This document shows positions 18,095-27,684 of a stretch of 64,000 nt of DNA, piece after piece. The position numbers were made by a program, and so were the translations under genes. This DNA comes from Algibacter sp. L3A6 (GTDB lineage: Bacteria; Bacteroidota; Bacteroidia; Flavobacteriales; Flavobacteriaceae): NCBI RefSeq assembly GCF_009796825.1, contig NZ_CP047030.1:1277501-1341500 (forward strand). Reading direction: 5' to 3'. The stretch's first letter is position 1. Each line of letters opens with the position of its first letter. The notes below the pieces were generated by a model, which was not told where the DNA came from, made no database searches, and saw nothing but the letters and a program-made list of their open reading frames with translations.

Positions 18095-20221
18095 TTATTT
18101 ATGTAATTTAAGCTGTATACGCTTTCGCGGAACATCAACTTCTAAAACCTTTACAATAATTTGTTGGTGTAAACTTACGTGCTCATTAACATCTTTTACA
18201 AAACTATCAGAAAGGTTAGAAACATGAATTAAGCCACTTTCCTTGATACCAACATCAACAAAACATCCAAAGTTGGTAATGTTATTTACAATACCAGGTA
18301 ACAGTTGTCCCTCGTGCAAATCGTTAATCGTTTTTATATTTTGATTAAAGGTAAACACTTTAGCCTGTTCACGAATATCTAAACCTGGTTTTTCGAGTTC
18401 CTTTACAATATCCTCCAGTGTTAGTAAACCAACAGTTTCAGTGCAGTAGTTTTTTAAATTTATAGTTTGAAGTAGGGCTTTATTGCTAATTAAATCTTGT
18501 ACAGATGTTTTTAAATCTTTCGCCATTTTGGCTACAACAGCATAACTTTCTGGGTGCACTGCAGAATCATCCAACGGGTTTTCAGCATCTTTAATGCGTA
18601 AAAAAGCAGCACCTTGCTCAAAAGCTTTTCCGCCTAAGCGTGGTACTTTTTTAATCGCTGCTCTAGATTTAAAAACGCCGTTTTCATTGCGGTAATTAAA
18701 AATATTTTCGGCTAATTTTGGTCCAATTCCAGAAACATAACTCAGCAAACTTTTACTCGCCGAATTAATATTAACTCCCACCGAATTCACACAATTCTCG
18801 ACAACCACATCCAATTGCTTTTGCAGTTTGTTTTGATCCACATCATGTTGATATTGTCCAACACCAATAGATTTGGCATCAATTTTAACCAGCTCTGCCA
18901 ACGGATCTTGCAAACGGCGCCCAATAGACACAGAACCACGAACGGTAACATCGTAATCAGGAAATTCTTCTCGCGCTATTTTAGAGGCCGAATAAATACT
19001 TGCTCCAGCTTCGCTAACTACAAAAACCTGCATATCGTTTTTAAAATGCACTTTACGCACCAAAGCTTCGGTTTCTCTAGATGCCGTACCATTACCAATG
19101 GCAATAGCCTCAATTTTATAAGCATCACAAAGCGAACTTATTTTTTTCATAGCACCAATACTATCACTTTTTGGAGGGTGCGGATATATGGTTTCGTTGT
19201 ATTTTAATTGCCCTTGAGCATCTAAACAGACCAATTTACAGCCCGATCTAAAACCCGGATCTATGGCTAAAACACGCTTTTCACCAAGTGGCGAACCTAA
19301 TAACAATTGTTTTAAGTTTTTTGCAAAAACAGTAATAGCAGCTTCATCGGCTTTATCTTTTGCTATTTGCATCGCCTCCTTACTTAAAGATGGTAATAAT
19401 AAACGCTTGTAAGCATCTTTAATGGCAAGCTCTATTTCTTCCGCGCAAGCGTTATTACTTTTAATTATACGACGTTCTATGTTATCGAAAGCACGGTCGT
19501 TATCTATTTCAACTTTTACACGAATAAAACCTTCTTTTTCTGCACGTAAAATGGCTAATAATCTATGTGATGGAATTCTACTCAGACTTTCTTCCCAATC
19601 GAAATAATCACGGAATTTTTGAGCATCCTCATCTTTAACTTTTGTTTTTACCACTTTCGTGGAAATCATAGCGAAACGCTCTAACTGGCGACGGATATTA
19701 TTTCTAATATCGGCACGCTCGTTAATCCACTCGGCAATAATATGCCTGGCGCCTTCCAAAGCATCTTCAACAGAAGCCACTTCACCTTTTACATATTTAA
19801 AAGCAATAGTTTCTAAATTGTTAGCATTTTGGCTCATTATTATTTTCGCCAAAGGTTCCAATCCGTTTAATCTCGCTTTTTCAGCCTTCGTTTTACGGCT
19901 CTTTTTATAGGGCAGATATAAATCTTCAAGCGTTGTTAAATCTTGAGTACTTTCTATTTTTTGTTTTAATTCCGTAGTTAAAACCTCTTGTTCTTCTAAA
20001 GCTTTTAAAATGGCTTTTTTACGTTTTTCTAAAGCTTCAAATTGTTCTTTAAACTTTACAATATCACCAATTTGAACCTCATCTAAATTTCCTGTACGTT
20101 CTTTTCTATAACGCGAAATAAAAGGAATGGTACAGTCTTCATTCAACAAATCAACCGTGTTTTTTACAGATTGTTCTGGTAAATTGGTGTTCGATATTAT
20201 ATAGGAAACAAGTAATTTCAT
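18095..20221 (-). CDS. tex: Tex family RNA-binding transcription accessory protein
   Basis: 708 residues in the usual Tex order: an N-terminal helical domain, a YqgF/RNase H-like domain (VLAIDPGFRSGCKLVCLD, about 320), helix-hairpin-helix repeats (SYVSGIGPKLAENIFNYR, about 500) and a C-terminal S1 domain (LPGIVNNITNFGCFVDVGIKESG, about 640). Tex proteins bind nucleic acid and affect transcription and stress tolerance. The gene stands alone on the minus strand, converging with the hypothetical gene at 17669. Confidence 0.96.
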   Translation of the reverse strand: MKLLVSYIISNTNLPEQSVKNTVDLLNEDCTIPFISRYRKERTGNLDEVQIGDIVKFKEQFEALEKRKKAILKALEEQEVLTTELKQKIESTQDLTTLEDLYLPYKKSRKTKAEKARLNGLEPLAKIIMSQNANNLETIAFKYVKGEVASVEDALEGARHIIAEWINERADIRNNIRRQLERFAMISTKVVKTKVKDEDAQKFRDYFDWEESLSRIPSHRLLAILRAEKEGFIRVKVEIDNDRAFDNIERRIIKSNNACAEEIELAIKDAYKRLLLPSLSKEAMQIAKDKADEAAITVFAKNLKQLLLGSPLGEKRVLAIDPGFRSGCKLVCLDAQGQLKYNETIYPHPPKSDSIGAMKKISSLCDAYKIEAIAIGNGTASRETEALVRKVHFKNDMQVFVVSEAGASIYSASKIAREEFPDYDVTVRGSVSIGRRLQDPLAELVKIDAKSIGVGQYQHDVDQNKLQKQLDVVVENCVNSVGVNINSASKSLLSYVSGIGPKLAENIFNYRNENGVFKSRAAIKKVPRLGGKAFEQGAAFLRIKDAENPLDDSAVHPESYAVVAKMAKDLKTSVQDLISNKALLQTINLKNYCTETVGLLTLEDIVKELEKPGLDIREQAKVFTFNQNIKTINDLHEGQLLPGIVNNITNFGCFVDVGIKESGLIHVSNLSDSFVKDVNEHVSLHQQIIVKVLEVDVPRKRIQLKLHK

Positions 20222-20354
20222 AAGCTTAAAAAATATAAAAGCGAATGTAATAAAGTTCTATAAAATGTAGCGACTGGGTTAAAGTTTTCTTTTAAAACCA
20301 AAAAGACTTTAAACCTTAAAACAATAACTAATTTTTGAGAAGTATTTAAAATTA

Positions 20355-20383
20355 AAAAGCCAACCCTGTTCAGGTTGGCTTTT
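20355..20383 (-). terminator. Terminator of the LysM/BON gene
   Basis: AAAAGCCAACC and GGTTGGCTTTT form a perfect 11-base stem with a 7-base loop, 31 bases downstream of the minus-strand stop at 20414. On the minus strand it ends in a T run. Confidence 0.85.
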
Positions 20384-20413
20384 AACTTATAACATAAATT
20401 TCGTAGGTAATTT

Positions 20414-20911
20414 TTAGTCTAAGGCAGGTATACGTAATACTTGTCCAGGATATATTTTATCTGGGTCAGTAAGCATAGGCTTATTGGCTTCAAAAATAAC
20501 CGGGTACTTCATAGCATTTCCGTAATAATTTTTTGCAATTTTTCCTAATGTGTCTCCGCTCGCTACGGTATGGAACTGTGCTTCTGGCTCTACGTTTTCA
20601 ACCGTCATTTGGTCGTCTACAGTAGCAATACCATTAGAGTTTCCAACTACTAAAATCACTTTTTCTTTAGTAGCCTGATCGTAAGCCTCACCAGTAATGG
20701 TAGCGGAATCATCATCAATAAATATATTTAAGTTTTCAACTTTTAATTGTAAGCTCGAAACTGTTTCTTCTAAATTTCTAGCTGCAGCTTCTTCTAATTT
20801 AAGCTCTGCTGCTGTAGCCTCTTTTGCTACTTCAGCTGCTTCTTCAGCATCTGTTTTGCCAATTCCAAATACTTTGGCACCTGCATTTTTTATAAAAGAA
20901 AATAATCCCAT
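20414..20911 (-). CDS. LysM and BON domain protein, Kbp (YgaU)-like potassium-binding protein
   Basis: 165 residues. It starts MGLFSFIKNAGAKVFG and ends in a LysM domain (FHTVASGDTLGKIAKNYYGN ... PGQVLRIP), with a BON domain in the middle (about 55-105; SATITGEAYDQATKEKV). This layout and several stretches, including IFEANKPML and the end DPDKIYPGQVLRIP, closely match E. coli Kbp (YgaU), a cytoplasmic K+-binding protein. Compared with Kbp it carries an alanine/glutamate-rich helical insertion (about 22-50). It has no signal peptide, which supports a cytoplasmic place despite the LysM domain. Confidence 0.92.
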   Translation of the reverse strand: MGLFSFIKNAGAKVFGIGKTDAEEAAEVAKEATAAELKLEEAAARNLEETVSSLQLKVENLNIFIDDDSATITGEAYDQATKEKVILVVGNSNGIATVDDQMTVENVEPEAQFHTVASGDTLGKIAKNYYGNAMKYPVIFEANKPMLTDPDKIYPGQVLRIPALD

Positions 20912-21055
20912 GTTTAGTTTGTTTTTTTAGAGTTAACTTTGGTTTGAAAGCAATTTAATCAATTATTAAATAGCTTCTATAATTAAGACACTAAATCTTC
21001 CGAAGGGTCACATATTTATTTAAAAAAAATAGATAAAAAACATACAAGCATAAAA

Positions 21056-21089
21056 AAAGCCACTTAAAATATTGATTTTAAGCGACTTT
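21056..21089 (-). terminator. Strand-specific terminator of the lipoprotein gene
   Basis: A 15-base stem (21056-21070 with 21075-21089, loop ATTG) is complete on the minus-strand RNA, where two positions form G-U wobbles. The same positions are C-A mismatches on the plus strand. The minus strand then runs into seven T residues. Confidence 0.8.
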
Positions 21090-21114
21090 AAATTAACTAA
21101 CCTATTTAATTATT

Positions 21115-22059
21115 TTATATTCTACTGCTTTCTCTTGGGTTTTCAACGCGTTCTTTTTTAAACTTACGCATTTTATCTTCCGTTGTATTGGTTGCTTTTA
21201 CTTTAGAGTTTTCAGATTTTAAATATTGTATATATCCTCTACCTACAAACTCGTATTTGGTTCCAGATGCGGCGTGATACAATTCTATTTTACCATCGTT
21301 AATAACACTTAACTCAAACTGTTCATTACTAAAATAATCGTAATCTAAGGTTAAGTTTTTTAAGTACATATCGTTGTTAAAATCTCCTACGGCATAAAGC
21401 CCGGTGTAATCCCAAAACAAATTATTTACGTTTTTACCTGTATTATCTTGAGAGCTTTTAAACTCCGAATCGTTTCCTCCAGCTAAAAACTGTAAGTAGT
21501 TTTCGTTATCAAAATCATTTAACGCTCCGTAATTACTAGTATAAACTTTTTCCCAAGCATCATACTCTTGTAAAAAATAATGGATATTATCATAAAACAC
21601 GAAGTCGTAATCAAAAGTATTACGTTGGTAACCATCTAAAAAGTAAGAGGTATCGTTATTTGGGTTATACAACTCAATGGTATTATTATCTACTCTATAC
21701 ACATCAAAAGTTTCAAAACCATCAACATCGTGATTTACATCTAAAATTAAATCGTAAGAATTATAAGTAGCGACATCTATACCATATCCGTTTCCGGTAT
21801 CACCTAAACCAACAATATTGTTATTAGCATACATTACGCCATTTTTAAACGATATTGTAAATGCTTTTTGTAAAAATGGTGTTTCACCAAAACCCTTAGT
21901 AGCGTTAATATCTACATACCACAACTCGTAAGAATTTAATAATTGATTTACCGATATGGTTGGCTCTTCAATGTAATCTTCTACTATAACCTCGGTATAG
22001 CAAGACGTAAACAGTGTCGCAATTAGAGCAAAGCTCGAAAGTAATTTTATAGTTTTCAT
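21115..22059 (-). CDS. Hypothetical lipoprotein
   Basis: 314 residues with a lipoprotein signal peptide (ALIATLFTSCYTE, lipobox cysteine about residue 20). The mature part is rich in N, D and Y, with repeated short beta-strand-like units (NNTIELYNPNNDTSYFLDGY; DGKIELYHAASGTKYEF) that look like two copies of a lipocalin-like or beta-sandwich module. The tail (KMRKFKKERVENPRESSR) is strongly basic. No known family was recognised. It is probably anchored in the outer or inner membrane facing the periplasm. It is monocistronic, with its own terminator, and divergent from gpsA. Confidence 0.8.
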   Translation of the reverse strand: MKTIKLLSSFALIATLFTSCYTEVIVEDYIEEPTISVNQLLNSYELWYVDINATKGFGETPFLQKAFTISFKNGVMYANNNIVGLGDTGNGYGIDVATYNSYDLILDVNHDVDGFETFDVYRVDNNTIELYNPNNDTSYFLDGYQRNTFDYDFVFYDNIHYFLQEYDAWEKVYTSNYGALNDFDNENYLQFLAGGNDSEFKSSQDNTGKNVNNLFWDYTGLYAVGDFNNDMYLKNLTLDYDYFSNEQFELSVINDGKIELYHAASGTKYEFVGRGYIQYLKSENSKVKATNTTEDKMRKFKKERVENPRESSRI

Positions 22060-22204
22060 GTTGTAATATTTAAGTAAAAATGACTGCTTTCTATTCTATT
22101 GAAAAACAAGCATTTTTAGCGTTTCTATAGAGTAGGTTTCAAAACGCGTGCCAAAAAATAATTTCATTCTGTAAAATCGTTCTATATAAGACTAAAATTT
22201 TCCG

Positions 22205-22212
22205 TATTTTTG
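22205..22212 (+). promoter_or_regulatory. Probable -7 promoter box of gpsA
   Basis: TATTTTTG is an exact TAnnTTTG match ending 24 bases before the gpsA ATG. Confidence 0.5.
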
Positions 22213-22235
22213 ATATATAAAATTGATTAGATCTC

Positions 22236-23237
22236 ATGGATAAACCTTTAAAATACGCGGTTTTTGGTGCAGGAAGTTGGGCTACAGCTATTGTAAAAAT
22301 GCTTAGTGAAAATCTTGACGAAATTGGCTGGTATATGCGCAGTGTTTACACAAAAGAACACCTAATACGCGAGCAACACAATCCAAATTACTTAAGCTCC
22401 GTAGAGTTTCATCTAGACCAATTAAAACTAAGTAACGATATAAACGAGATTGCAGAATATGCCGATGTGCTTATTTTTGTAATCCCTTCTGCATTTATAC
22501 ACAGCGAGTTAGAAAAACTTAACATAAACATAGAAAACAAAACCATAGTATCTGCAGTAAAAGGTATTATGCCAGAAACAGGGTTATTAGTAGGTCAACA
22601 TTTTCACGACACCTACAATGTACCTTACGATAATATAGCCGTAATTGCTGGTCCATGCCATGCCGAGGAGGTTGCTTTAGAGCGCCTTTCTTACTTAACT
22701 ATTTCGTGTTCCGATCAGGTTAAGGCCAAACAAATTGCCGATAATTTATCTTCCGATTACATAAAAACAAAAATTACCGACGACATTATTGGAGTAGAAT
22801 ATGCCGTGATGCTTAAAAATATTTACGCCATAGCAGCCGGAATTGCACACGGATTGGGTTACGGCGACAATTTCCAGAGTGTACTTATGAGTAATTCCAT
22901 TCGTGAGATGAAACGTTTTATTAAAAAAATGCATAAAATGAAACGTAACATCAACAACTCAGCCTATTTAGGCGATTTATTGGTAACCGGTTACTCCGTA
23001 TTTTCTCGAAACCGCATGTTTGGTAACATGATTGGCAAGGGTTACACCGTAAAATCTGCACAAATGGAAATGAGCATGGTAGCCGAAGGTTATTACGCCA
23101 CAAAATCTGCACATTTACTAAACTCTAAAAATGCAAAAAAGACGCAATTACCTATAATAAATGCTGTTTACGAGATATTATACGAAAACAAAAACCCTAA
23201 AAAAGTATTTAAAAAATTAACCGATAAGTTAGATTAA
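22236..23237 (+). CDS. gpsA: NAD(P)-dependent glycerol-3-phosphate dehydrogenase
   Basis: It makes sn-glycerol 3-phosphate from dihydroxyacetone phosphate for phospholipid synthesis, in the cytoplasm. The nucleotide-binding motif FGAGSWATA is at residues 9-17. The conserved GPCHAEEV segment near 140 and the catalytic lysine region AVMLKNIYAIAAGIAHGLGYGDN near 195-215 are present. The length, 333 residues, is normal. It is followed directly by a dispersed repeat element. Confidence 0.96.
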   Translation: MDKPLKYAVFGAGSWATAIVKMLSENLDEIGWYMRSVYTKEHLIREQHNPNYLSSVEFHLDQLKLSNDINEIAEYADVLIFVIPSAFIHSELEKLNINIENKTIVSAVKGIMPETGLLVGQHFHDTYNVPYDNIAVIAGPCHAEEVALERLSYLTISCSDQVKAKQIADNLSSDYIKTKITDDIIGVEYAVMLKNIYAIAAGIAHGLGYGDNFQSVLMSNSIREMKRFIKKMHKMKRNINNSAYLGDLLVTGYSVFSRNRMFGNMIGKGYTVKSAQMEMSMVAEGYYATKSAHLLNSKNAKKTQLPIINAVYEILYENKNPKKVFKKLTDKLD

Positions 23238-23244
23238 AACAGCA

Positions 23245-23353
23245 TTTGGGCGTTACCCAAAAAGGGTCGGGCTATCACTACTCGCTTTTTTGTGTTGCAT
23301 AGGTGCAACCACACAAAAAGAGCTCAAACAGGCCGTTCTATCCCTAACGCAAA
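23245..23353. repeat. Dispersed palindromic intergenic repeat, copy 1
   Basis: The unit begins TTTGGGCGTTACC, continues AAGGGTCGGGCT and ends TCCCTAACGCAAA. The ends contain GCGTTA and its inverse TAACGC. The core folds: TTTTTGTGTTGCA (23287-23299) pairs with TGCAACCACACAAAAA (23304-23319), with a small bulge. Copy 2 lies at 62119-62278 with the same ends and a different core. It sits between the gpsA stop and the end of the minus-strand gene at 23378. Such elements recur between genes in Flavobacteriaceae as far as I recall. Confidence 0.8.
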
Positions 23354-23377
23354 ACAATTTGATGAGGTTGGTTTTTA

Positions 23378-24748
23378 TTAGTTTCTTTTGTTTAATCTAG
23401 GGTCGCCTGTATTAATATTAAGCTGTGCATCTACAAGTTTTCTTTTTAATAAAGTATTCCTAATAAGTTTAACAATAGCTAGTAAAGCCATAAGCAAAAC
23501 TATAAAACTAAAAAATACCGGAGTAAGATTCCCTTTAAGCTGCTCTTTACGCCTTTCTTGCTCCTCAAAACTAATTAACCTTTCGCTTTTAGGGTTATAA
23601 AACCCAAAAACAGTGATTGGCTCTACCAAGCCTTTTTTAATAGTGTAACCTTGATCTTCTGGGACATTTATACAATTATCACTTAGTTTTAAAAGAATTT
23701 CTCTTGGTTTTAATTCTTCTAAAATACTTTCCAAACGCTGTGCCTTAGCAAAACGATTTTGATATTCGTTTAAAGCTCTATCAAAAGCCTTGTCTACACC
23801 CTTTTTCCAAAGCTCATCATTCATGTTTTTAAACATCCCTTTATTATACAAAGGGCTCTCTTTCAAGTTTTTTTCATAAGCTTCTCTATTTGGTTTCTTT
23901 ATCATTCTAGGCGAAAAATAATAGCGATAACTCGCATTAGCATCCGGATGGTAGTAAATTCGATCTCTCTCAGCTTTAGAAATTACAGCATAGTTACCAG
24001 AATAATCAAACGGACGTTTAAATTGATACACCCAAACATCTTTAAGTTCTACATAATCTGCTTTGGTTAACGCTTTTAAATCGTTTACAGAATTAATAAC
24101 TACAGGGTTATCTTCCGTTTTAAACAACTCATTAACTCTTAAGGCATCACTTAAACCATTTCCAACGCATAAAATTAAAACAACCGGTAAAACTAAAAGA
24201 AGACTAACAATATTTATAAACGAAATAGGTTTAGCCTTACTAAGCCCATGTTCTATTTCGTAATCTAGCGAGAGCTCATCATTAACCGAAACCACATACA
24301 TCATAGCACCTTCGCTTATACCAACTGCATCATCTCTCAATATATATTCAAAATCTATAGGTTCTTTTATAGATTTTAAATACTTACGCCAATGCCAAGG
24401 TATTTTAACAAAGTGCTCATTAAAAGCATCCTGATATCTCCCGTTTTTTCCATGTTGTATATAAATACGGTTATAAACGCCACGCATTCTATAAACTTCA
24501 GGCTTTACTTTATGCTTACTATATCCTTTAATGTACCAGCTAAGAAAATATAGCAGAATAATTAAAATGCCAAACATTAAATTAATTCCGAAGTTAAATT
24601 CATCGAACTCAGCATAAAACATCACAGCAAGCCCTGCAACCACAATAGCAAGTACTACAAAAGCACTCAGTATCAAATTTTTAGAACTAGAAACTTGTTT
24701 CGCGATAAATTTTACCTCATTATCATTGAGATACCTTCTATTAAACAT
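23378..24748 (-). CDS. Hypothetical multi-pass membrane protein
   Basis: 456 residues. Hydrophobic segments lie at about 26-46 and 54-72 (a hairpin), 178-198 and 408-430. Between the third and fourth is a soluble region of about 200 residues with a DYSGNYAVISKAERDRIYYH block, probably outside the cytoplasm. The C-terminus is basic and cytoplasmic (RNTLLKRKLVDAQ). No known family was recognised. The ATG at 24748 is the first in frame. It converges with gpsA across the repeat element. Confidence 0.8.
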   Translation of the reverse strand: MFNRRYLNDNEVKFIAKQVSSSKNLILSAFVVLAIVVAGLAVMFYAEFDEFNFGINLMFGILIILLYFLSWYIKGYSKHKVKPEVYRMRGVYNRIYIQHGKNGRYQDAFNEHFVKIPWHWRKYLKSIKEPIDFEYILRDDAVGISEGAMMYVVSVNDELSLDYEIEHGLSKAKPISFINIVSLLLVLPVVLILCVGNGLSDALRVNELFKTEDNPVVINSVNDLKALTKADYVELKDVWVYQFKRPFDYSGNYAVISKAERDRIYYHPDANASYRYYFSPRMIKKPNREAYEKNLKESPLYNKGMFKNMNDELWKKGVDKAFDRALNEYQNRFAKAQRLESILEELKPREILLKLSDNCINVPEDQGYTIKKGLVEPITVFGFYNPKSERLISFEEQERRKEQLKGNLTPVFFSFIVLLMALLAIVKLIRNTLLKRKLVDAQLNINTGDPRLNKRN

Positions 24749-24848
24749 AAAGGAGATTTTGAATTTAAGCTACCAAAAATCGGTATTTTAAAGTGAAAAA
24801 CCCAATAAAAACCAAAGCACCTTCAGAATTAAAACAAGTAATAACAAA

Positions 24849-26039
24849 CTAAATAAAGCCTAATTGATTAAACGATCTGTTAAGCACCTTTTCATCATTA
24901 ACATCGAGCCATTTGTTTAAAACGGTAGCATAAATGGTACGAAAATCGATTTCGAATTTAAGATCACCATTAGTATCCAAATCACTTAAACTTGCCATAT
25001 CATTATATAAACCTTGCTTTTTTAATTGGCCACCAATAATAAAAACATTGTTAGATGTACCGTGGTCGGTACCCACGTTTGCATTTTGTTTTACACGTCG
25101 GCCAAATTCCGAAAAGGTTAAAATTAACGTATCGTTAAAGGTATTATTAGTTTTTAAATCGTTTACAAAAGCTTCAATACTTTCAGCATAAATATTTAAC
25201 AATCTATTTTGCGCACCCAACTGGTTTACATGCGTATCAAAACCTCCTAGAGCACTATAAAACACTTTGGTATCGAGCCCAGAATTAATAAACTGTGCCG
25301 TTGTTTTTAATTGTTTTGCAAAATAATTTTGTGGATAATCTGTTTTAGAAGAAAAGGTTTTACTCGTTTCGTAAATATACTTCGCAGAAGATTCTGCCGA
25401 AATCATAGATTTATACAAATACCCCAAATTATGCTCGCTTAAATGGGCGTCATCTTGATGTTTAATAACGTTTTTAAAATAAGGATCTTTAGATAAATTA
25501 TAAAGTGTTTTAGCATCTTGAGTCGCAATAGCATTCATCTGTTCTCCTTTCATGGCTAGCGATAAGCTATCGTTTATTTCAATAGCGCTGTATGGGTGTT
25601 TACCATATCGATCTAGATAGCGACCAAGCCAACCACTTTGTGAGTATTTATCAGAATCAGTAGCCGTTTGCCAAATATCCATAGATCTAAAATGCGAACG
25701 AATAGGGTTTGGATACCCAACATTGTTTATAACACACAAATTACCATTATCGTAAAGATGTTTTAAGGGTTTTAAACTTTTATGTAAACCTACCTCATCA
25801 TTTAATTTTAAAACCTCACTCTTTTTTATTCCTAAACTTGGACGCGCTTTATAATACAAATCATTTTGATACGGAATTACAGTATTTAACCCATCGTTAC
25901 CTCCCGAAAGCTGAATAATAACCAAGCGCTTATACCCTAACTGACTTTGAGCAACTTGCTCGAATGCTTTTACAAAACTTGGCACAAAAAACAGACTACT
26001 AGCCAGCGACGATTGTTTCAAAAATTTTCTTCTATCCAT
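24849..26039 (-). CDS. DUF1501 domain secreted protein with twin-arginine-like signal
   Basis: 396 residues from the ATG at 26037-26039 (MDRRKFLKQSSLASSLFF), a twin-arginine export signal as is usual for DUF1501 proteins. The family belongs to the alkaline-phosphatase/sulfatase-like fold. Visible blocks are LVIIQLSGGNDGLNTVIPY at the N-terminus, GGFDTH in the middle and LTFSEFGRRVKQN ... TDHGTSNNVFIIGG near the end. Activity is not established. It follows the DUF1800 gene by 2 bases, and the two families almost always occur together. Confidence 0.92.
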   Translation of the reverse strand: MDRRKFLKQSSLASSLFFVPSFVKAFEQVAQSQLGYKRLVIIQLSGGNDGLNTVIPYQNDLYYKARPSLGIKKSEVLKLNDEVGLHKSLKPLKHLYDNGNLCVINNVGYPNPIRSHFRSMDIWQTATDSDKYSQSGWLGRYLDRYGKHPYSAIEINDSLSLAMKGEQMNAIATQDAKTLYNLSKDPYFKNVIKHQDDAHLSEHNLGYLYKSMISAESSAKYIYETSKTFSSKTDYPQNYFAKQLKTTAQFINSGLDTKVFYSALGGFDTHVNQLGAQNRLLNIYAESIEAFVNDLKTNNTFNDTLILTFSEFGRRVKQNANVGTDHGTSNNVFIIGGQLKKQGLYNDMASLSDLDTNGDLKFEIDFRTIYATVLNKWLDVNDEKVLNRSFNQLGFI

Positions 26040-26041
26040 GA

Positions 26042-27421
26042 TTAACACATTTGATATTCGGGTAACGACATAAGTTGAATACAGTACTCCCGCTTTGAGA
26101 CTTTACTTAGCGAGTTTAGATACGTGCTTGCATGACTGCTTATAGCACAAGCTAGCAAATGCTTATCTAAATCAGTCATGGACACATCACTAAAATGTGT
26201 ATCGAAAACAGCCCAATTAGTTTCGGTTTTAAAACGTTGTCCGTACTTCTTTTTAAACGCTTGTTTACTTTTAAGTATAGACTCATCGGTTTTACCTGCT
26301 TTAACCTTAGAAATATAAGCGTTATTTAAAATAATTGACGGTAGTTTTAACCGCAGTGTAATGGTGTTAGAATCTATCCAAGATCGGCCACCTTTCCAAC
26401 CCGCCACATTAGGTGGGTTTAAAAGTACTTGCCCTAATAATTTCTGAAGATTAAAAAGCTGTTTAGATGATTTAAAATCGACAGGAACTACCGTTTTTAA
26501 ACCAACCAAAAGTTCTATGGGCGATTTAATTTTAGTTCCCATATTTTCATCATCATAAAACCAATCGGCAAGCATCATATAGCGCATTAGGTTTTCGATG
26601 TTGTAATCTTTATAAAACACATTGGCCATTTCGCTTACATGCCGTTCGTTAATAGTATCGTTAACAAAGTAGCTATAAATTTTAGTACAAATAAAAGTTG
26701 CACACTCCCTTTTTTCAAGGATTAAATCTACAATATCATCACCGTCAAAATTCCCTGTTTTACCAAAAAATATTTTATCAGTTTCATCATGAACACGTTT
26801 TTTAAAAACAAATTCACCTTTTAAATAATGGCTATAACCCGTAAACGCTTTCGCGCTTTCTTTAATATCATTTTCGGTATAATTACCAACACCTAAAGTA
26901 AACAGTTCCATAAGTTCACGAGCAAAATTCTCGTTAGGCTTTTGTTTTTTGTTTTGCTTGGTATTTAAGTATTTAGTCATGGCAGCTTCTTTTGAAATGG
27001 CCTTTACAAAATCTTTAAAATTACCAAGCGCATGCTCACGAAGTCGGTTATGGAAGTTTTGTGTGTAAACGTAATTATTATCTTCACACACAAAATGATT
27101 CGCCCAAAAGAGGGTCATTTTTTCACGAAGTATTTGATTAGAATTTGCTAATCGATCTATCCATGCAATGTTTAACTCCTTTGTTTTTTCTCGGCTTAGC
27201 TTCTGGAATTTTTTAATATTTTCTTTTGTCTTCTCATAAGTACCACTCAATAATTCATCGAGTTCGGCTGTATCAACTTTTAATGGCGTTACTTTTTGCG
27301 ATGTTTCAATAATGCCATCAACAATCTTTTTTTTACTTTTTTTAGAAAACTTTTCGAGTTCATTTGGCAGAATACCAAAACCAACACGCCAATATAAATG
27401 CTGAATATGATTACTTTTCAT
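26042..27421 (-). CDS. DUF1800 domain protein
   Basis: 459 residues from the ATG at 27419-27421 (MKSNHIQHLYWRVGFGI). A TTG three codons earlier is less likely. Family blocks include LREKMTLFWANHFV, ENFARELMELFTLGVGNYTENDIKESAKAFTGY and GQVLLNPPNVAGWKGGRSWI. Function unknown. It is probably exported or membrane-associated together with its DUF1501 partner, whose gene starts 2 bases after its stop. No signal peptide is evident here, unlike the partner. Confidence 0.92.
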   Translation of the reverse strand: MKSNHIQHLYWRVGFGILPNELEKFSKKSKKKIVDGIIETSQKVTPLKVDTAELDELLSGTYEKTKENIKKFQKLSREKTKELNIAWIDRLANSNQILREKMTLFWANHFVCEDNNYVYTQNFHNRLREHALGNFKDFVKAISKEAAMTKYLNTKQNKKQKPNENFARELMELFTLGVGNYTENDIKESAKAFTGYSHYLKGEFVFKKRVHDETDKIFFGKTGNFDGDDIVDLILEKRECATFICTKIYSYFVNDTINERHVSEMANVFYKDYNIENLMRYMMLADWFYDDENMGTKIKSPIELLVGLKTVVPVDFKSSKQLFNLQKLLGQVLLNPPNVAGWKGGRSWIDSNTITLRLKLPSIILNNAYISKVKAGKTDESILKSKQAFKKKYGQRFKTETNWAVFDTHFSDVSMTDLDKHLLACAISSHASTYLNSLSKVSKREYCIQLMSLPEYQMC

Positions 27422-27630
27422 AAAACTCAATTTTATTTATTAATCTAAAATATGAAGAAACAAACTTATAACTAATTTGACTTCAACAAATTAAAAAGGT
27501 TTAACATACCTTAAGCAAAATACATAGAATAACGTTTACCTTTTAGGTTTTTGTATATTAAAATGAATATATCTACAAAACAACTAAAGACCAAATAATA
27601 CAATTGCAAATAGCACATAATTAAAAACAA

Positions 27631-27661
27631 AAAAACCGCTTCATTAACAGAAGCGGTTTTT
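27631..27661 (-). terminator. Terminator of the OmpA-HhH gene pair
   Basis: AAAAACCGCTTC and GAAGCGGTTTTT form a perfect 12-base stem with a 7-base loop, 24 bases after the minus-strand stop at 27685. A and T runs flank both sides. Confidence 0.85.
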
Positions 27662-27684
27662 GTTTATATGATAAATTTCAGGTT

